A stretch of 64,000 nucleotides of DNA from an uncultured bacterium (GCA_949282215.1 CASDPF010000011.1:33483-97482), one strand, 5' to 3'; counted from the first letter of the stretch, positions 17,049 to 26,340 are shown. Notes: generated from the sequence alone by a model not told the origin. Program-made: numbers and translations.

Positions 17049-18229
17049 AATTTTGTGAAATTAAGAATAATGTATTCTACTGCGGCCTAAATGACCGTGA
17101 CAGAAGAATTTTTGATGAACTTATCCCGTTGGAACATGGTACAACTTATAATTCATACTTGGTAAAAGGCAGTGAAAAGGTTGCAATCATTGATACAATG
17201 TATCCTCCAAAAGCAGAAAAATACTTAAAAAACCTTGATGAAAACGGAGTAACCCATGTAGATTATATTATTGCAAACCACGGGGAACAAGACCATACAG
17301 GAACTATACCAAAATTGTTAGAAAAGTATCCAGAAGCAATGGTCGTTACTAATGCAATTTGTAAAGGAAACATAATGGAAATGCTTCTTGTTCCTGAAAA
17401 TAGAATTCAAGTTGTAAAAAATAACGATGAACTATCTCTTGGGGATAAAACTCTAAGATTTATTATTGCACCCGGCGTACACTGGCCTGATACTATGTTT
17501 ACTCATATTGTAGAAGACAATTTATTATGTACATGTGACTTTCTTGGAGCACATTACACATTTGACGATATCTTCTGCCCTGACAACTGCGAAGTAGAAC
17601 ATAGTGCAAAACGATATTATGCAGAAATTATGATGCCATTCAGAAATTTATGCAAAAAATACACGAAACAAATTCAAGAAATGAAACCTGATATGATATT
17701 GCCAAGCCATGGACCAATATACAAAAACCCAAGTTTCATTTTAGATTTATATGAAGATTGGACAGCAGATGAAGGTAAAAATTTAGTTCTGTTACCTTAT
17801 GTTTCTATGTATAACAGCACTGAAGAAATGATTGATTATATTGCGGAAAAACTTGGTGAAAAAGGCATAAGGACAAAAGTTTTCGATATAGTAACAGGAG
17901 ACCTTGGAGACCTTGCAATGGCTCTGGTTGATGCAACTACTATTGTACTTGGAAGCTCTATGGTTCTGGCAGGCCCTCATCCAATGGCTGTAAATGTTGC
18001 TTATCTTGCAAATATTTTAAAACCGAAAGCTAAATTTGCAACATTTGTAGGATCTTACGGATGGGGCGGAAACCTATTCGGAACTTTAGGTCAAATGCTT
18101 TCAGGCTTGAAAGTAGAAACTATTGAACCGGTTTTAGTAAAAGGTAAACCTAAAAAAGAAGATTATGAAAAACTTGATATATTAATTGAGGAGATATATA
18201 ATAAACATAAGTCTTTAAATCTTTTGTAA
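17045..18229 (+). CDS. Flavodiiron protein (A-type flavoprotein, O2/NO reductase)
   Basis: 394 residues. The metallo-beta-lactamase-like domain carries the di-iron ligands in ANHGEQDHTG (His79, Glu81, Asp83, His84), then GVHWPDTM, CDFLGAH and PSHGPIY. The C-terminal flavodoxin-like domain (from about 255) begins VLLPYVSMYNSTEEM and includes VGSYGWGGNLFG. It reduces O2 to water (or NO to N2O), protecting an anaerobe. Coupling to the preceding rubredoxin-like gene suggests its electron path. Length and domain order are standard, without the extra C-terminal flavin domain found in photosynthetic cyanobacteria. Confidence 0.95.
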   Translation: MKFCEIKNNVFYCGLNDRDRRIFDELIPLEHGTTYNSYLVKGSEKVAIIDTMYPPKAEKYLKNLDENGVTHVDYIIANHGEQDHTGTIPKLLEKYPEAMVVTNAICKGNIMEMLLVPENRIQVVKNNDELSLGDKTLRFIIAPGVHWPDTMFTHIVEDNLLCTCDFLGAHYTFDDIFCPDNCEVEHSAKRYYAEIMMPFRNLCKKYTKQIQEMKPDMILPSHGPIYKNPSFILDLYEDWTADEGKNLVLLPYVSMYNSTEEMIDYIAEKLGEKGIRTKVFDIVTGDLGDLAMALVDATTIVLGSSMVLAGPHPMAVNVAYLANILKPKAKFATFVGSYGWGGNLFGTLGQMLSGLKVETIEPVLVKGKPKKEDYEKLDILIEEIYNKHKSLNLL

Positions 18230-18245
18230 ATATTAAGGAGGAAAT

Positions 18246-18428
18246 ATGGCAACAGACATTATGGTTAAATTGGGGCTAAAAAAAGATACTCAAATAGGAG
18301 AAACTTCAAGAGTAAAGAAAGATTCAAATACCAGGTATATAGAAAAAGCTCCAGACAAACTAGTTAGATCCCCGAAAAAAGATACATTTACTTCCTCCCA
18401 AAAAACAAATAATGAAAACAAAAAATAA
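18246..18428 (+). CDS. Short lysine-rich unknown protein
   Basis: 60 residues, strongly basic and hydrophilic, with Lys/Thr/Ser-rich C-terminus and no membrane segment. RBS AAGGAGG 5 bp before the ATG and a strong terminator right after the stop make it a real gene. It lies 16 bp after the flavodiiron gene and is probably co-transcribed. No family is recognised and the sequence is likely disordered. Confidence 0.65.
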   Translation: MATDIMVKLGLKKDTQIGETSRVKKDSNTRYIEKAPDKLVRSPKKDTFTSSQKTNNENKK

Positions 18429-18429
18429 T

Positions 18430-18455
18430 AAAAAGCGGTTTAAAAACCGCTTTTT
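18430..18455 (+). terminator. Intrinsic terminator
   Basis: AAAAGCGGTTT-AAA-AACCGCTTTTT hairpin with T run, closing the flavodiiron transcript. Confidence 0.88.
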
Positions 18456-18538
18456 ATTTTATTAAATTATGTAAAAATTAAACACGTCAAAAAGCAATAT
18501 ATCTGCTTTATTATCTTTATATAGACAACTGTAAAAGA

Positions 18539-19360
18539 ATGGTGAACAACATGGAAGTTAATAAAATCAATTTTTATACCCCCGTAACGAATTTAGGACT
18601 AAGATTAAATAATCAAAAACAAGAAAAACCTTCGTTTGAAAATAATATACAAACTTCTTTGTATAACCAAAAAGGTTTAAATGTATCTTTCGGCAGCCTT
18701 GCAAAAGGAATAGACAAAGCTGAAGAAACCTGTATCCAACTTTTACGCAAAGTCAGGGATGGTAAAAGAAGAAAATTTGCCGAAGACGATATAATGGAAA
18801 TAATTACATCTATAAAAAAAACAAAAAACCTTGATGATAAAAAAAATATTATAGAAGAAGTTCTTACAATCAAAGACGATTCTACCGGTTTAAGACCGAG
18901 TAATGACATAATCAAAAAACTAGTGAAACTTGTTGCGGATAAATCTGAAGATGAAAGATTTGCATTACTTGAATACGCTGAAAACGACCTTAAAACAGTA
19001 ATAGAACCGCTAAATGCCTTCATCAGGATGCCCAAAGAAAAACAAAACGGGCTTATTAATATTTTAAAAGATATTAATGAAGTAAACGAATCAAACTTCT
19101 TCAAAACGCAAGACGCTAAAAATGAAACTATTGACACCCTGTATGAACATTTTAGGGAACTTTTGTATGTGGATGAAGAACTTTCGCACAACCCTGCAAG
19201 AGCAAAAGATTTAAAACTACAAACCGTTGGCATATTAAGTGATGACTTAAAATATTTTATAAACGAACGGGACAAATATTCAAACCCCAATGCCCAAAAT
19301 AAAGTCGTAAAAATTGCACATGATGTGTTAAATTATTTTGTATCAAACTATTTAAGATAA
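18539..19360 (+). CDS. Unknown soluble helical protein
   Basis: 273 residues. The first 55 residues are low-complexity and Asn/Gln-rich and end in GLNVSFGSLAKG. The rest is charged and alpha-helical (KAEETCIQLLRKVRDG onward). There is no signal peptide, cysteine cluster or catalytic motif. Translation may start at ATG 18539 or at the ATG four codons later; neither has a clear SD. It is flanked by terminators on both sides, so it is a single-gene unit. No family recognised. Confidence 0.65.
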   Translation: MVNNMEVNKINFYTPVTNLGLRLNNQKQEKPSFENNIQTSLYNQKGLNVSFGSLAKGIDKAEETCIQLLRKVRDGKRRKFAEDDIMEIITSIKKTKNLDDKKNIIEEVLTIKDDSTGLRPSNDIIKKLVKLVADKSEDERFALLEYAENDLKTVIEPLNAFIRMPKEKQNGLINILKDINEVNESNFFKTQDAKNETIDTLYEHFRELLYVDEELSHNPARAKDLKLQTVGILSDDLKYFINERDKYSNPNAQNKVVKIAHDVLNYFVSNYLR

Positions 19361-19387
19361 AAAGCGGATTTAAAAACCCGCTTTTTT
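19360..19387. terminator. Bidirectional terminator between convergent genes
   Basis: AAAGCGG / CCGCTTT stem with A-rich and T-rich flanks, overlapping the 3' end of the convergent minus-strand gene. It serves both directions. Confidence 0.75.
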
Positions 19388-20332
19388 CAAATCTTTTAAA
19401 CAATCTCTGTATCTGTGGAGTTTAAAGTTTGCCTTTGCACGCAATAAATATATGGCTTTGCAACAGGACTCAGGCTCAGGTAAAACAGGATTTTGTAAAA
19501 CTTTCGGTACTGCTTCATATTGATTTAAACTTTCCACAACATTTGGGTACTGACCTAATTTATAATAGCTTATTGCCATACCCAAATATCCTTTGCGGTC
19601 GCTTTTTGAAACTTCTTTGTACAACTCCAGAGCTTTTTCGTACTGTTCGTCGCTAAAATACCCCCCTGCAAGCTTAAGCGGCAATTCTTTGGATGCGACA
19701 TTATATTCAGCGGCTTTTTCATAATCAGAAATCATTTGTTGGAAATTTTCTTTAAATAACTTATCATATTTTTCTTTTTCGGAAGATTTATAACTAATAC
19801 CGTTCATACTCATGCCCGTTGCGTCCGCTCTTTTTTCGTAAACGTCCTTAAAATCAGGCTTGATTTCAATTACTTTTGAAAAGTCACTTATTGCTGATTT
19901 CGGGTCAGAACAAAATGATTGTTCATCATCATCAAACAAAGAAATTTTTGGTTTGTTTCGGAGATTAGCACGCTCATAATAAAGTTTGTAATCATTCGGA
20001 TTTTTTTTAATTTTCTCGTTCAGTTCAACAAGTTTTGTAAGACAATCAACTGCTTCATCTTTTTGTTTCAAATACAGTTTATTTTTGGAGTGAATAACTT
20101 TTCTTATGGTTTCACGAGTCTTCATATCTTCAAGAGAACCTTTGAAGTCCCCGTAATTAAATCTTTTATCTGCTCTTACAAATAAAGCCCTGTCGAGTTC
20201 TGAATATGCGTTTGCAATCTGCTGCATGTCAGGAAGATTCTCTTTTTTATAGTTGTTAAAAGCGGTAAAAGAAACTAATATAACAAAAGTAATTACAGCA
20301 CCTGCAAAAAAACATAATATATTCTTTTTCAT
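19370..20332 (-). CDS. Membrane-anchored TPR-like protein
   Basis: 320 residues from ATG 20332. An upstream in-frame ATG at 20362 would place ten codons inside the thrS terminator hairpin, and GAGGGG is 5 bp before 20332. One N-terminal transmembrane helix (NILCFFAGAVITFVILVSFTAF) is followed by an extracytoplasmic part with TPR-like units (SAISDFSKVIEIKPDFKDVYEKRA, YEKALELYKEVSKSDRKGYLGMAISYYKLGQ). Probably a cell-surface or periplasmic scaffold. No partner is evident and the neighbour thrS is separated by a terminator. Confidence 0.75.
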   Translation of the reverse strand: MKKNILCFFAGAVITFVILVSFTAFNNYKKENLPDMQQIANAYSELDRALFVRADKRFNYGDFKGSLEDMKTRETIRKVIHSKNKLYLKQKDEAVDCLTKLVELNEKIKKNPNDYKLYYERANLRNKPKISLFDDDEQSFCSDPKSAISDFSKVIEIKPDFKDVYEKRADATGMSMNGISYKSSEKEKYDKLFKENFQQMISDYEKAAEYNVASKELPLKLAGGYFSDEQYEKALELYKEVSKSDRKGYLGMAISYYKLGQYPNVVESLNQYEAVPKVLQNPVLPEPESCCKAIYLLRAKANFKLHRYRDCLKDLKKAGF

Positions 20333-20350
20333 CATTACCCCTCTTATTAA

Positions 20351-20382
20351 AAGGGGCGGCATTAGTAAATGCCGCCCCCTTA
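20351..20382 (-). terminator. Intrinsic terminator after thrS
   Basis: On the minus strand a GC-rich stem GGGGCGGCATT / AATGCCGCCCC with a short loop is followed by TTTTAATAA. It lies just after the thrS stop. Confidence 0.85.
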
Positions 20383-20391
20383 AAAGTAAAT

Positions 20392-22197
20392 TTATGCTTT
20401 CACAAGTTCTTTTGCAAAAGAATCCGCACGGCGTGCTTTGATTTCATCTTCAACTTTAGAGATGAATTCATCAACGCTCATTGTGCCAACCTGTCCGATA
20501 CCTCTTGCACGAACTGCAACAGAGTTTGATTCGATTTCCTTGTCACCGATTACGACAACGTAAGGGATTTTCTTATCTTGTAAGCTTTCTCTAATTTTAT
20601 AGTTCATAGATTCTGAACGGTCATCTAGTTTTGCTCTGATACCTACAGCACGCATTTTCTTATAAACTTCAGCAGCAAAGTCAGCGTGTTTTTCATTACT
20701 GATAGGAACAATAGCAACCTGAGTAGGTGCAAGCCATGTAGGGAACGCACCTGCATAATGTTCAATCAATATACCATGGAATCTTTCCATTGATCCGAAG
20801 ATTACACGGTGAAGCATTACTGGAGTTTTCATTTGACCATCTTTATCTTGATATTTGATATCAAATCTTTCAGGCAAATTAAAATCTAACTGAATAGTTG
20901 CACACTGCCAAGTTCTACCTATAGCATCTTTAACTTTGAAGTCAATTTTAGGCCCGTAGAAAGCACCGTCGCCTTCGTTGATTTCATAAACCATTCCGCG
21001 TCTGTCCATAGCTTCTTTTAAGCCTGCTTCTGCTCTGTTCCAGTTTTCAATTTCACCGACATAACTTTCTGGACGAGTAGAAAGCTCAACTTCAAATTTC
21101 ATATTGAACATTTCCATAGTATCAGCTACAAAATCAATGATTTCATTAATTTCATCAACTAACTGTTCAGGAGTGCAGAAAATATGAGCATCATCTTGAG
21201 TAAATCCCTGAACACGAGTCAAGCCTGATAAAGCACCTGATTTTTCTTTTCTATAAACTGTACCAAGTTCAGCCATTCTTAATGGAAGTGAACGGTATGA
21301 ATACCTGTTTGATTGGTAAATCAAAATATGAAAAGGACAATTCATAGGTTTCAAGATAAATTGATCATCACTGTCTTCATCTTTTTGGATAAAGAACATA
21401 TTTTCACGATAATGGTCTGCGTGACCTGAAATTTCCCACAATTTTGATTTTGCAATATGTGGAGTATTAACAATTACATAACCACGTTTTCTATGTTCAG
21501 TTCTCCAGTAGTTTTCAATTTCTTCACGTACAACAGCAAGATTTGGATGCCATAGAACAAGCCCACCGCCTAATTCTTCTCTTGTTGAGAACAAATCGAG
21601 TTTAGCTCCTAATTTTCTATGGTCACGTTTTTCAGCTTCTTCTAAGAAGTTTAAATAATCAGCCAAATCTTCTTTTGTCCAAAAAGCAGTTGCATAAATT
21701 CTTTGAAGCATTTTATTCTTTTCATTACCTCTCCAGTATGCTCCTGCAACTTTTAATAATTTTATTGCATTACCTTTGATGTAAGAAGTGTTTGGAATAT
21801 GAGGTCCTGCACAAAGATCATTAAATAAAACATTTCCATCTTTATCTTTTGTCAAATATAAAGTAGGATTGTCATTTCTGTGTTCTTCAAGAAGTTCAGC
21901 TTTATAGATTTCACCTTCTTTTTTGAACTCAGCAATCTTTGCATCAACATCTTTAACTTCATATCTTTCAAAGGTAAGATTTTGTTTAATAATATTTTTC
22001 ATCTCATCTTCGATTTTTTGAAGGTCATCTTCAGTGAATGCATGCCCGTCAGTCAAATCAAAATCGTAATAAAAACCGGTGTCTGTAGAAGGTCCGATAG
22101 CTAACTTTGCCGAAGGAAAGAGCTTCTGAACAGCCTGTGCCATAATGTGAGATGCAGAGTGTCTCAAAACACTCAGAGTTTCTTTGTTTTTTTCCAT
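20392..22197 (-). CDS. thrS: Threonyl-tRNA synthetase lacking the TGS domain
   Basis: 601 residues from the Met that begins MEKNKET; the frame extends 17 codons further up but without an SD. The editing domain has HSASH and LCAGPH. The catalytic domain has RMAELGTVYRKEKSG (motif 2 region), the zinc ligands in NCPFH, DDAHIFC and VMLHR, and motif 3 in GSMERFHGILIEH. An anticodon-binding domain ends the protein. The N-terminal TGS domain of about 60 residues found in most bacterial ThrS is missing, while the editing site is kept. Its 5' leader can form a stable structure. Confidence 0.95.
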   Translation of the reverse strand: MEKNKETLSVLRHSASHIMAQAVQKLFPSAKLAIGPSTDTGFYYDFDLTDGHAFTEDDLQKIEDEMKNIIKQNLTFERYEVKDVDAKIAEFKKEGEIYKAELLEEHRNDNPTLYLTKDKDGNVLFNDLCAGPHIPNTSYIKGNAIKLLKVAGAYWRGNEKNKMLQRIYATAFWTKEDLADYLNFLEEAEKRDHRKLGAKLDLFSTREELGGGLVLWHPNLAVVREEIENYWRTEHRKRGYVIVNTPHIAKSKLWEISGHADHYRENMFFIQKDEDSDDQFILKPMNCPFHILIYQSNRYSYRSLPLRMAELGTVYRKEKSGALSGLTRVQGFTQDDAHIFCTPEQLVDEINEIIDFVADTMEMFNMKFEVELSTRPESYVGEIENWNRAEAGLKEAMDRRGMVYEINEGDGAFYGPKIDFKVKDAIGRTWQCATIQLDFNLPERFDIKYQDKDGQMKTPVMLHRVIFGSMERFHGILIEHYAGAFPTWLAPTQVAIVPISNEKHADFAAEVYKKMRAVGIRAKLDDRSESMNYKIRESLQDKKIPYVVVIGDKEIESNSVAVRARGIGQVGTMSVDEFISKVEDEIKARRADSFAKELVKA

Positions 22198-22231
22198 TTT
22201 ATAAAACCTTTCATGTCCTTTGGGTTGTTTT

Positions 22232-22292
22232 GGCAAATATCCGTTCAATTAACAACACTTAAATAAACATTTGCCCCCGGGGTGGACCCCCC
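22232..22292 (-). promoter_or_regulatory. Structured thrS leader (inverted repeats, GC-rich hairpin)
   Basis: Within 100 nt upstream of the thrS start: a 7-bp perfect inverted repeat GGCAAAT/ATTTGCC (22232-22238 with 22269-22275) and a GGGG-TCCA-CCCC hairpin (22279-22290) in otherwise AT-rich DNA. Bacterial thrS is known to be leader-regulated in other phyla; a similar role here is inference. On the opposite strand GGGGTGGACC superficially resembles a T-box core. Confidence 0.35.
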
Positions 22293-22471
22293 TAACTATC
22301 TACAACAAATTTATACCATCTTAATAAAAATTTTACAACCATAAAAGTCCAATACACCTCTGCAAATCGTCTTTATAAAACATTTCAATTCTCTATATTT
22401 ACTATTTTCTTGTGAAAAAATTTATAGTAAAATATTTGCAAGACGAGTATTAGAAAATTAAGGGGATATTG

Positions 22472-25051
22472 ATGAAAAAATTTATTGTCTCATTATTGGT
22501 TATTTTAGCAGGCTCAATTTGTTTTGCGACAGAGAGTGTCTATACGCTTGAAAACGGACAGACAGTTATTATAAAAGAAGTTAAGACAAATCCGATTGTC
22601 ACTATGGACACTTGGATTAAAACCGGTTCAATAAATGAAACAGATAAAAATAACGGTGTTGCACACTTTCTAGAACACCTTTTCTTTAAAGGTTCAAAAA
22701 ATCATGCACCTGGAGAATTTGACAAATTGCTTGAAACAAAAGGAGCAATTACAAATGCTGCGACAAGCAAAGACTTTACGCATTACTACATAACAATTCC
22801 GTCAAAATACTTTAACGAAGCATTGGAATTACACGCAGATATGCTTATGAACCCTTTAATTCCAAGAAAAGAATTGGAAAAAGAACGTAAAGTCGTCTTA
22901 GAAGAAATTTCAAAAGACGAAAATTCTCCAGATCATGTAGTCTATGATAATTTGGTCGGAATGCTATACAAAACTCATCCATATAAAAGAAAAGTAATCG
23001 GAACAAAAAGAATTATTGAAACAATTCCAAGAGATGAAATTGTAAAATTCTATGACACTTGGTATTCACCTGCAAATATGGTGACAGTAATCGTTGGAGA
23101 TGTAAATTCAGAAGACGTCTTAGCTAAAGTCAAACAAAACTTTAATAATAACGATAAAAAAGCTCCAAAAATAAATTACGCAAAAGAAAAACCTCTTACA
23201 GAACAAGCAAAAAAAATCCAATATCTTCCTGCACAATCAGGTTATATGTTAATCGGCTTTAGAGGGGTTCCAATCAGCGATAATGATTCTTATGCTTTAG
23301 ACGTTCTTGCAACCATCTTAGGTGATGGACGCTCATCTATGTTCTATCAGGAAATCAAAGATAAACTCCAATTAGCATATTCAATTTCTGCATCAAATGC
23401 AGGATTTAGAGATGATGGAATATTCTATATTTCTGCTAACTTCACACCTGAAAAATTACCTAAACTTGAAAAAAACATTTTTGATATTATCAAACAGGTA
23501 AAAAAAGATGGGGTTACTGCAGATCAGGTAAAACTTGCGAAAAATATTATTGAAAGAAATACCTATTATGAAAGAGAATCCATTTCCAATATAGCTCAAG
23601 AAATAGGCTATATTATGGTAACCGGAAACGATATAAAAATTTATGACAATTACGTTGATAATATTAAAAAAGTAACTCCTGAAGATGTAAAAAGAGTTGC
23701 AAACAAATACTTAGGAATAAACAAATCTGCTGTATCAGTAGTTTTACCTGAATCTTCCAAAGAAAAAGAAATTTCAAATGTTACAATACCGACAATAGAT
23801 TCAAAGCTCGTAAGTGAAAATAAAAACACTCAAAAGTATGAATTGTCAAACGGTACAACAATTTTGTTTACACCAAATACATCAAATGAAATTGTTGCTA
23901 TTAACATCTTTGCAAAAGGCGGCAATTTTTTACAAGACAAATACGGAATTTCAAGCCTAACAGCATCAACTATGCTAAAAGGTACAAAGAAATATTCTTC
24001 ACTGGAATTAGCTGAAACATTAGAAGATAACGGGATAAAAATTGCACCATCAGTCCGTTCAGATGCATTCTCTGTAACAGTTCTTACAACAAAAAATGAG
24101 TATGAAAAAACTCTTGCAATATTAAATGAAATTATTAATAACGCCACATTTAGCGATTACGAAATCGAAAAAGTTAAAAATGAAAAATTAAATACAATAA
24201 AACAAACAAGAGATATCCCGATGCAAGTTGCAATAGAAGAGTACAAGCACCTAATTTTTGAAAATACTCCATACACAAATTCGACTCATCTTTTTGAAAA
24301 AAATATCCCAACAATTACACGTGATGATATTTTGAAATACTATAATAAAATTTTTGCACCTCAAAATGTTGTAGTATCAATAAATGGCAATGTTGATAAA
24401 GATGCAACAATCAAAGCTTTTTCTACAATGTTTAAATCAACAAATAAAGAAAAATTTGAATTTACACCACATCAGGAGGAAATCACCCCTATCAGCTCAG
24501 CAAAAGAATCAATCAAAGAAGCTCCGGATACGAATACCGATTGGATTTTCCTAGGCTGGCAAACCGCAGGAATGAATAACAAAAAAGATTTTGCAACTCT
24601 ACAAGTAATTGATTCTCTACTCGGCACAGGTATGAGCTCAAGATTATTTAAAAATTTAAGAGATCAAGAAGGACTAGCCTATCAATTAGGTTCAAGTTAC
24701 TCTGCAAATGCTCTAAAAGGTGCCTTCCTTGTCTACATAGGTACAAATCCGCAAACTCTTGAAAAATCACAAAAAATGCTTATGGCTGAAATTAATAAAT
24801 TAAAAACTGAATTTGTAGGCACAAAAGAATTAGAAGAAGCGAAAGATAAATTAATCGGTCAATTTATCCTATCTCAAGAAACTAACCTTGATAAAGCGGC
24901 AACAGTAGGCTGGTTTGAAGCAATAGATGCCGGATATAACTTTACCGATGAATACGAAAAACTAATCAATTCAGTTACTGAATCCGATATTATTGAAGTT
25001 GCTAATAAATACTTTAATAACAGATACATTCTTTCTATCGTGAAAAAATAA
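22472..25051 (+). CDS. M16-family (insulinase-like) zinc protease, two-domain, secreted
   Basis: 859 residues from ATG 22472 (AAGGGG 7 bp upstream; an overlapping TTG at 22469 is less likely). A Sec signal peptide (KFIVSLLVILAGSICFA) precedes two M16 repeats in one chain. The first repeat has the inverted zinc motif HFLEH in NNGVAHFLEHLFFKG and a distal Glu in ERKVVLEEISKDE. The second repeat (about residue 445 on) lacks HxxEH and is the inactive partner half. The layout matches PqqL/M16B fused proteases of the periplasm. A 13-bp terminator stem follows. Substrate unknown. Confidence 0.92.
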   Translation: MKKFIVSLLVILAGSICFATESVYTLENGQTVIIKEVKTNPIVTMDTWIKTGSINETDKNNGVAHFLEHLFFKGSKNHAPGEFDKLLETKGAITNAATSKDFTHYYITIPSKYFNEALELHADMLMNPLIPRKELEKERKVVLEEISKDENSPDHVVYDNLVGMLYKTHPYKRKVIGTKRIIETIPRDEIVKFYDTWYSPANMVTVIVGDVNSEDVLAKVKQNFNNNDKKAPKINYAKEKPLTEQAKKIQYLPAQSGYMLIGFRGVPISDNDSYALDVLATILGDGRSSMFYQEIKDKLQLAYSISASNAGFRDDGIFYISANFTPEKLPKLEKNIFDIIKQVKKDGVTADQVKLAKNIIERNTYYERESISNIAQEIGYIMVTGNDIKIYDNYVDNIKKVTPEDVKRVANKYLGINKSAVSVVLPESSKEKEISNVTIPTIDSKLVSENKNTQKYELSNGTTILFTPNTSNEIVAINIFAKGGNFLQDKYGISSLTASTMLKGTKKYSSLELAETLEDNGIKIAPSVRSDAFSVTVLTTKNEYEKTLAILNEIINNATFSDYEIEKVKNEKLNTIKQTRDIPMQVAIEEYKHLIFENTPYTNSTHLFEKNIPTITRDDILKYYNKIFAPQNVVVSINGNVDKDATIKAFSTMFKSTNKEKFEFTPHQEEITPISSAKESIKEAPDTNTDWIFLGWQTAGMNNKKDFATLQVIDSLLGTGMSSRLFKNLRDQEGLAYQLGSSYSANALKGAFLVYIGTNPQTLEKSQKMLMAEINKLKTEFVGTKELEEAKDKLIGQFILSQETNLDKAATVGWFEAIDAGYNFTDEYEKLINSVTESDIIEVANKYFNNRYILSIVKK

Positions 25052-25059
25052 AAAATAAA

Positions 25060-25113
25060 ATCTTCATTTCTATCTTTTTTGATATAAACAAAAGAATTAG
25101 AAATGAAGATTAT
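25060..25113 (+). terminator. Inverted repeat after the M16 protease gene
   Basis: A perfect 13-bp stem, ATCTTCATTTCTA (25060-25072) with TAGAAATGAAGAT (25098-25110), 25-nt loop, then TATTTATATTT. A probable terminator, though the loop is large. Confidence 0.6.
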
Positions 25114-25254
25114 TTATATTTAAATTTACAGTTAAATTAGAAAAATAATAAATACAAAAAAATAAGTATTCACTTTTGTAAAGAAAATTTCTATAATGTT
25201 TACATAAAAACATGTTTATTATTACATGAGTGGTAGAATAGGACGGGTTTTAAA

Positions 25255-25899
25255 TTGCTAAATAATTACGAAAGCTTTGATAATTCCGAAACAGCGTCAA
25301 GAAAGTCAGCGCTAATTATGGAGAGAGTGGGTCTTGTATCTACACACATGTACAAACAATTCCTAGACTATCAGCATGCAACTCTTAATACCAATGAAGT
25401 TTTTTCACGTATGATAGATAATTTGCAAGAAGTTGCTGAAATTTTAAAAGAAGCATTTTCCTCACGCGGAGTAACGACACAAAATATATATGTGGATTTC
25501 GACCAACAAAAATCAGTTGTCATAATAAACATCCTATGGCATAAAATAAGTTTCACGACCCGTTGCAATTTCCAACCTCAAGCATTATACAGAGAAAATG
25601 GTAATCACATGTTCTCAGGAAGAATAATGGCAATTAGAGGCAACTACAACGAATTAATGAACGGAGTAAAAGATCACGACGAAGAAATGGTAAGACTCCT
25701 TGATAATGAAGTTGCATCAATCTTTATCCCGGCAGAAGGCAGTCAAAGATGCGTACTAAAAATCAGACACCTTGGCAACAGAGAAATTGACCTAAATCAA
25801 GTAGACGCACCAAGAGAATTTGTTTTAAAAGTAGTTGAAACAATCTGCGGCGGCGGCTTCTACCACGAAGAAGGTGCGAGAAAAAGCTTTAATATTTAA
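25255..25899 (+). CDS. Unknown cytoplasmic protein
   Basis: 214 residues starting at TTG 25255 (GGACGGG 9 bp upstream). The N-terminal half is helical (VSTHMYKQFLDYQHATLNTNEVFSRMIDNLQEVAEILKEAF). The C-terminal half alternates beta strands (SVVIINILWHKISF, RCVLKIRHLGN) and ends with a glycine-rich CGGGFYHEEGA stretch. No signal peptide, membrane segment or known motif is seen. It is a single-gene unit convergent with the next gene. Confidence 0.7.
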   Translation: MLNNYESFDNSETASRKSALIMERVGLVSTHMYKQFLDYQHATLNTNEVFSRMIDNLQEVAEILKEAFSSRGVTTQNIYVDFDQQKSVVIINILWHKISFTTRCNFQPQALYRENGNHMFSGRIMAIRGNYNELMNGVKDHDEEMVRLLDNEVASIFIPAEGSQRCVLKIRHLGNREIDLNQVDAPREFVLKVVETICGGGFYHEEGARKSFNI

Positions 25900-25930
25900 T
25901 CATCTGTCTTTTTACAAAACGAATAAAAAA

Positions 25931-26218
25931 CTACTCCATGGAAATCTTTGAAGATAATTCTGCAAGAATTCTTGCGACATCAGAACCGCCGATACATACT
26001 TCTAAAATTAACGGGCTATGAATAAGTACTGTTTCGCTATATTCCATCGTATCCACATTGATTACATCAAACTCGATAAAATCATCTCCGACGAATACAA
26101 GCTTACCATACTCACCACCTGTCGCCCAACGGATAAACATATATTGATTTTCAAATTCTTTGAGTTTCTCTACTAAACGCATATAACCCTCATTCCCTAT
26201 ACAATATATTTTAGTCAT
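25931..26218 (-). CDS. Small beta-rich unknown protein (possible Sm/SH3-like barrel)
   Basis: 95 residues. An N-terminal helix (GYMRLVEKLKEFE) is followed by what reads as five short beta strands: YMFIRWAT, GKLVFVGDDFIEFDVIN, ETVLIHSPLILEVCIG. The 'GKLVFVGDDFIEF' turn recalls Sm-like or SH3-like small barrels such as Hfq or DUF2642 proteins, but this is by eye and no RNA-binding motif is seen. A promoter was not identified. A transcript-terminator-like hairpin lies just upstream, so its leader may be attenuated or a separate sRNA may end there. Confidence 0.65.
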   Translation of the reverse strand: MTKIYCIGNEGYMRLVEKLKEFENQYMFIRWATGGEYGKLVFVGDDFIEFDVINVDTMEYSETVLIHSPLILEVCIGGSDVARILAELSSKISME

Positions 26219-26248
26219 TTTTTTATCTAAGTCAAGCTATCCCTATAA

Positions 26249-26340
26249 AAAAAAAGCCATACGTCTTGTATAGCTTTAACAATAATCTTGGGAGGAGATT
26301 TGGGGATAGTTGTACATGCATGATAAGGCAAGCATGAAAA
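26249..26340 (-). ncRNA. Candidate small RNA with C-rich anti-SD segment
   Basis: On the minus strand an unpaired-looking segment ACTATCCCCAAATCTCCTCCC is followed by a hairpin AAAGC-TATAC/GTATG-GCTTT and nine T, an intrinsic terminator with no coding sequence in front of it. CTCCTCC is a perfect complement of strong Shine-Dalgarno sites, as in C-rich-loop sRNAs of other bacteria. The 5' end is uncertain and no convincing promoter was found. It could instead be an attenuator for the 95-residue gene that starts at 26218. Confidence 0.35.

Noticed and set aside
19429..19656. Plus-strand frame opposite the TPR protein
   Set aside because: Antisense shadow with no SD; the TPR frame has clear helical periodicity.
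22265..22300. GGGGTGGACC resembling a T-box antiterminator core on the plus strand
   Set aside because: It points toward the M16 protease gene rather than thrS, has no upstream T-box stems, and sits within a simple GC-rich hairpin.
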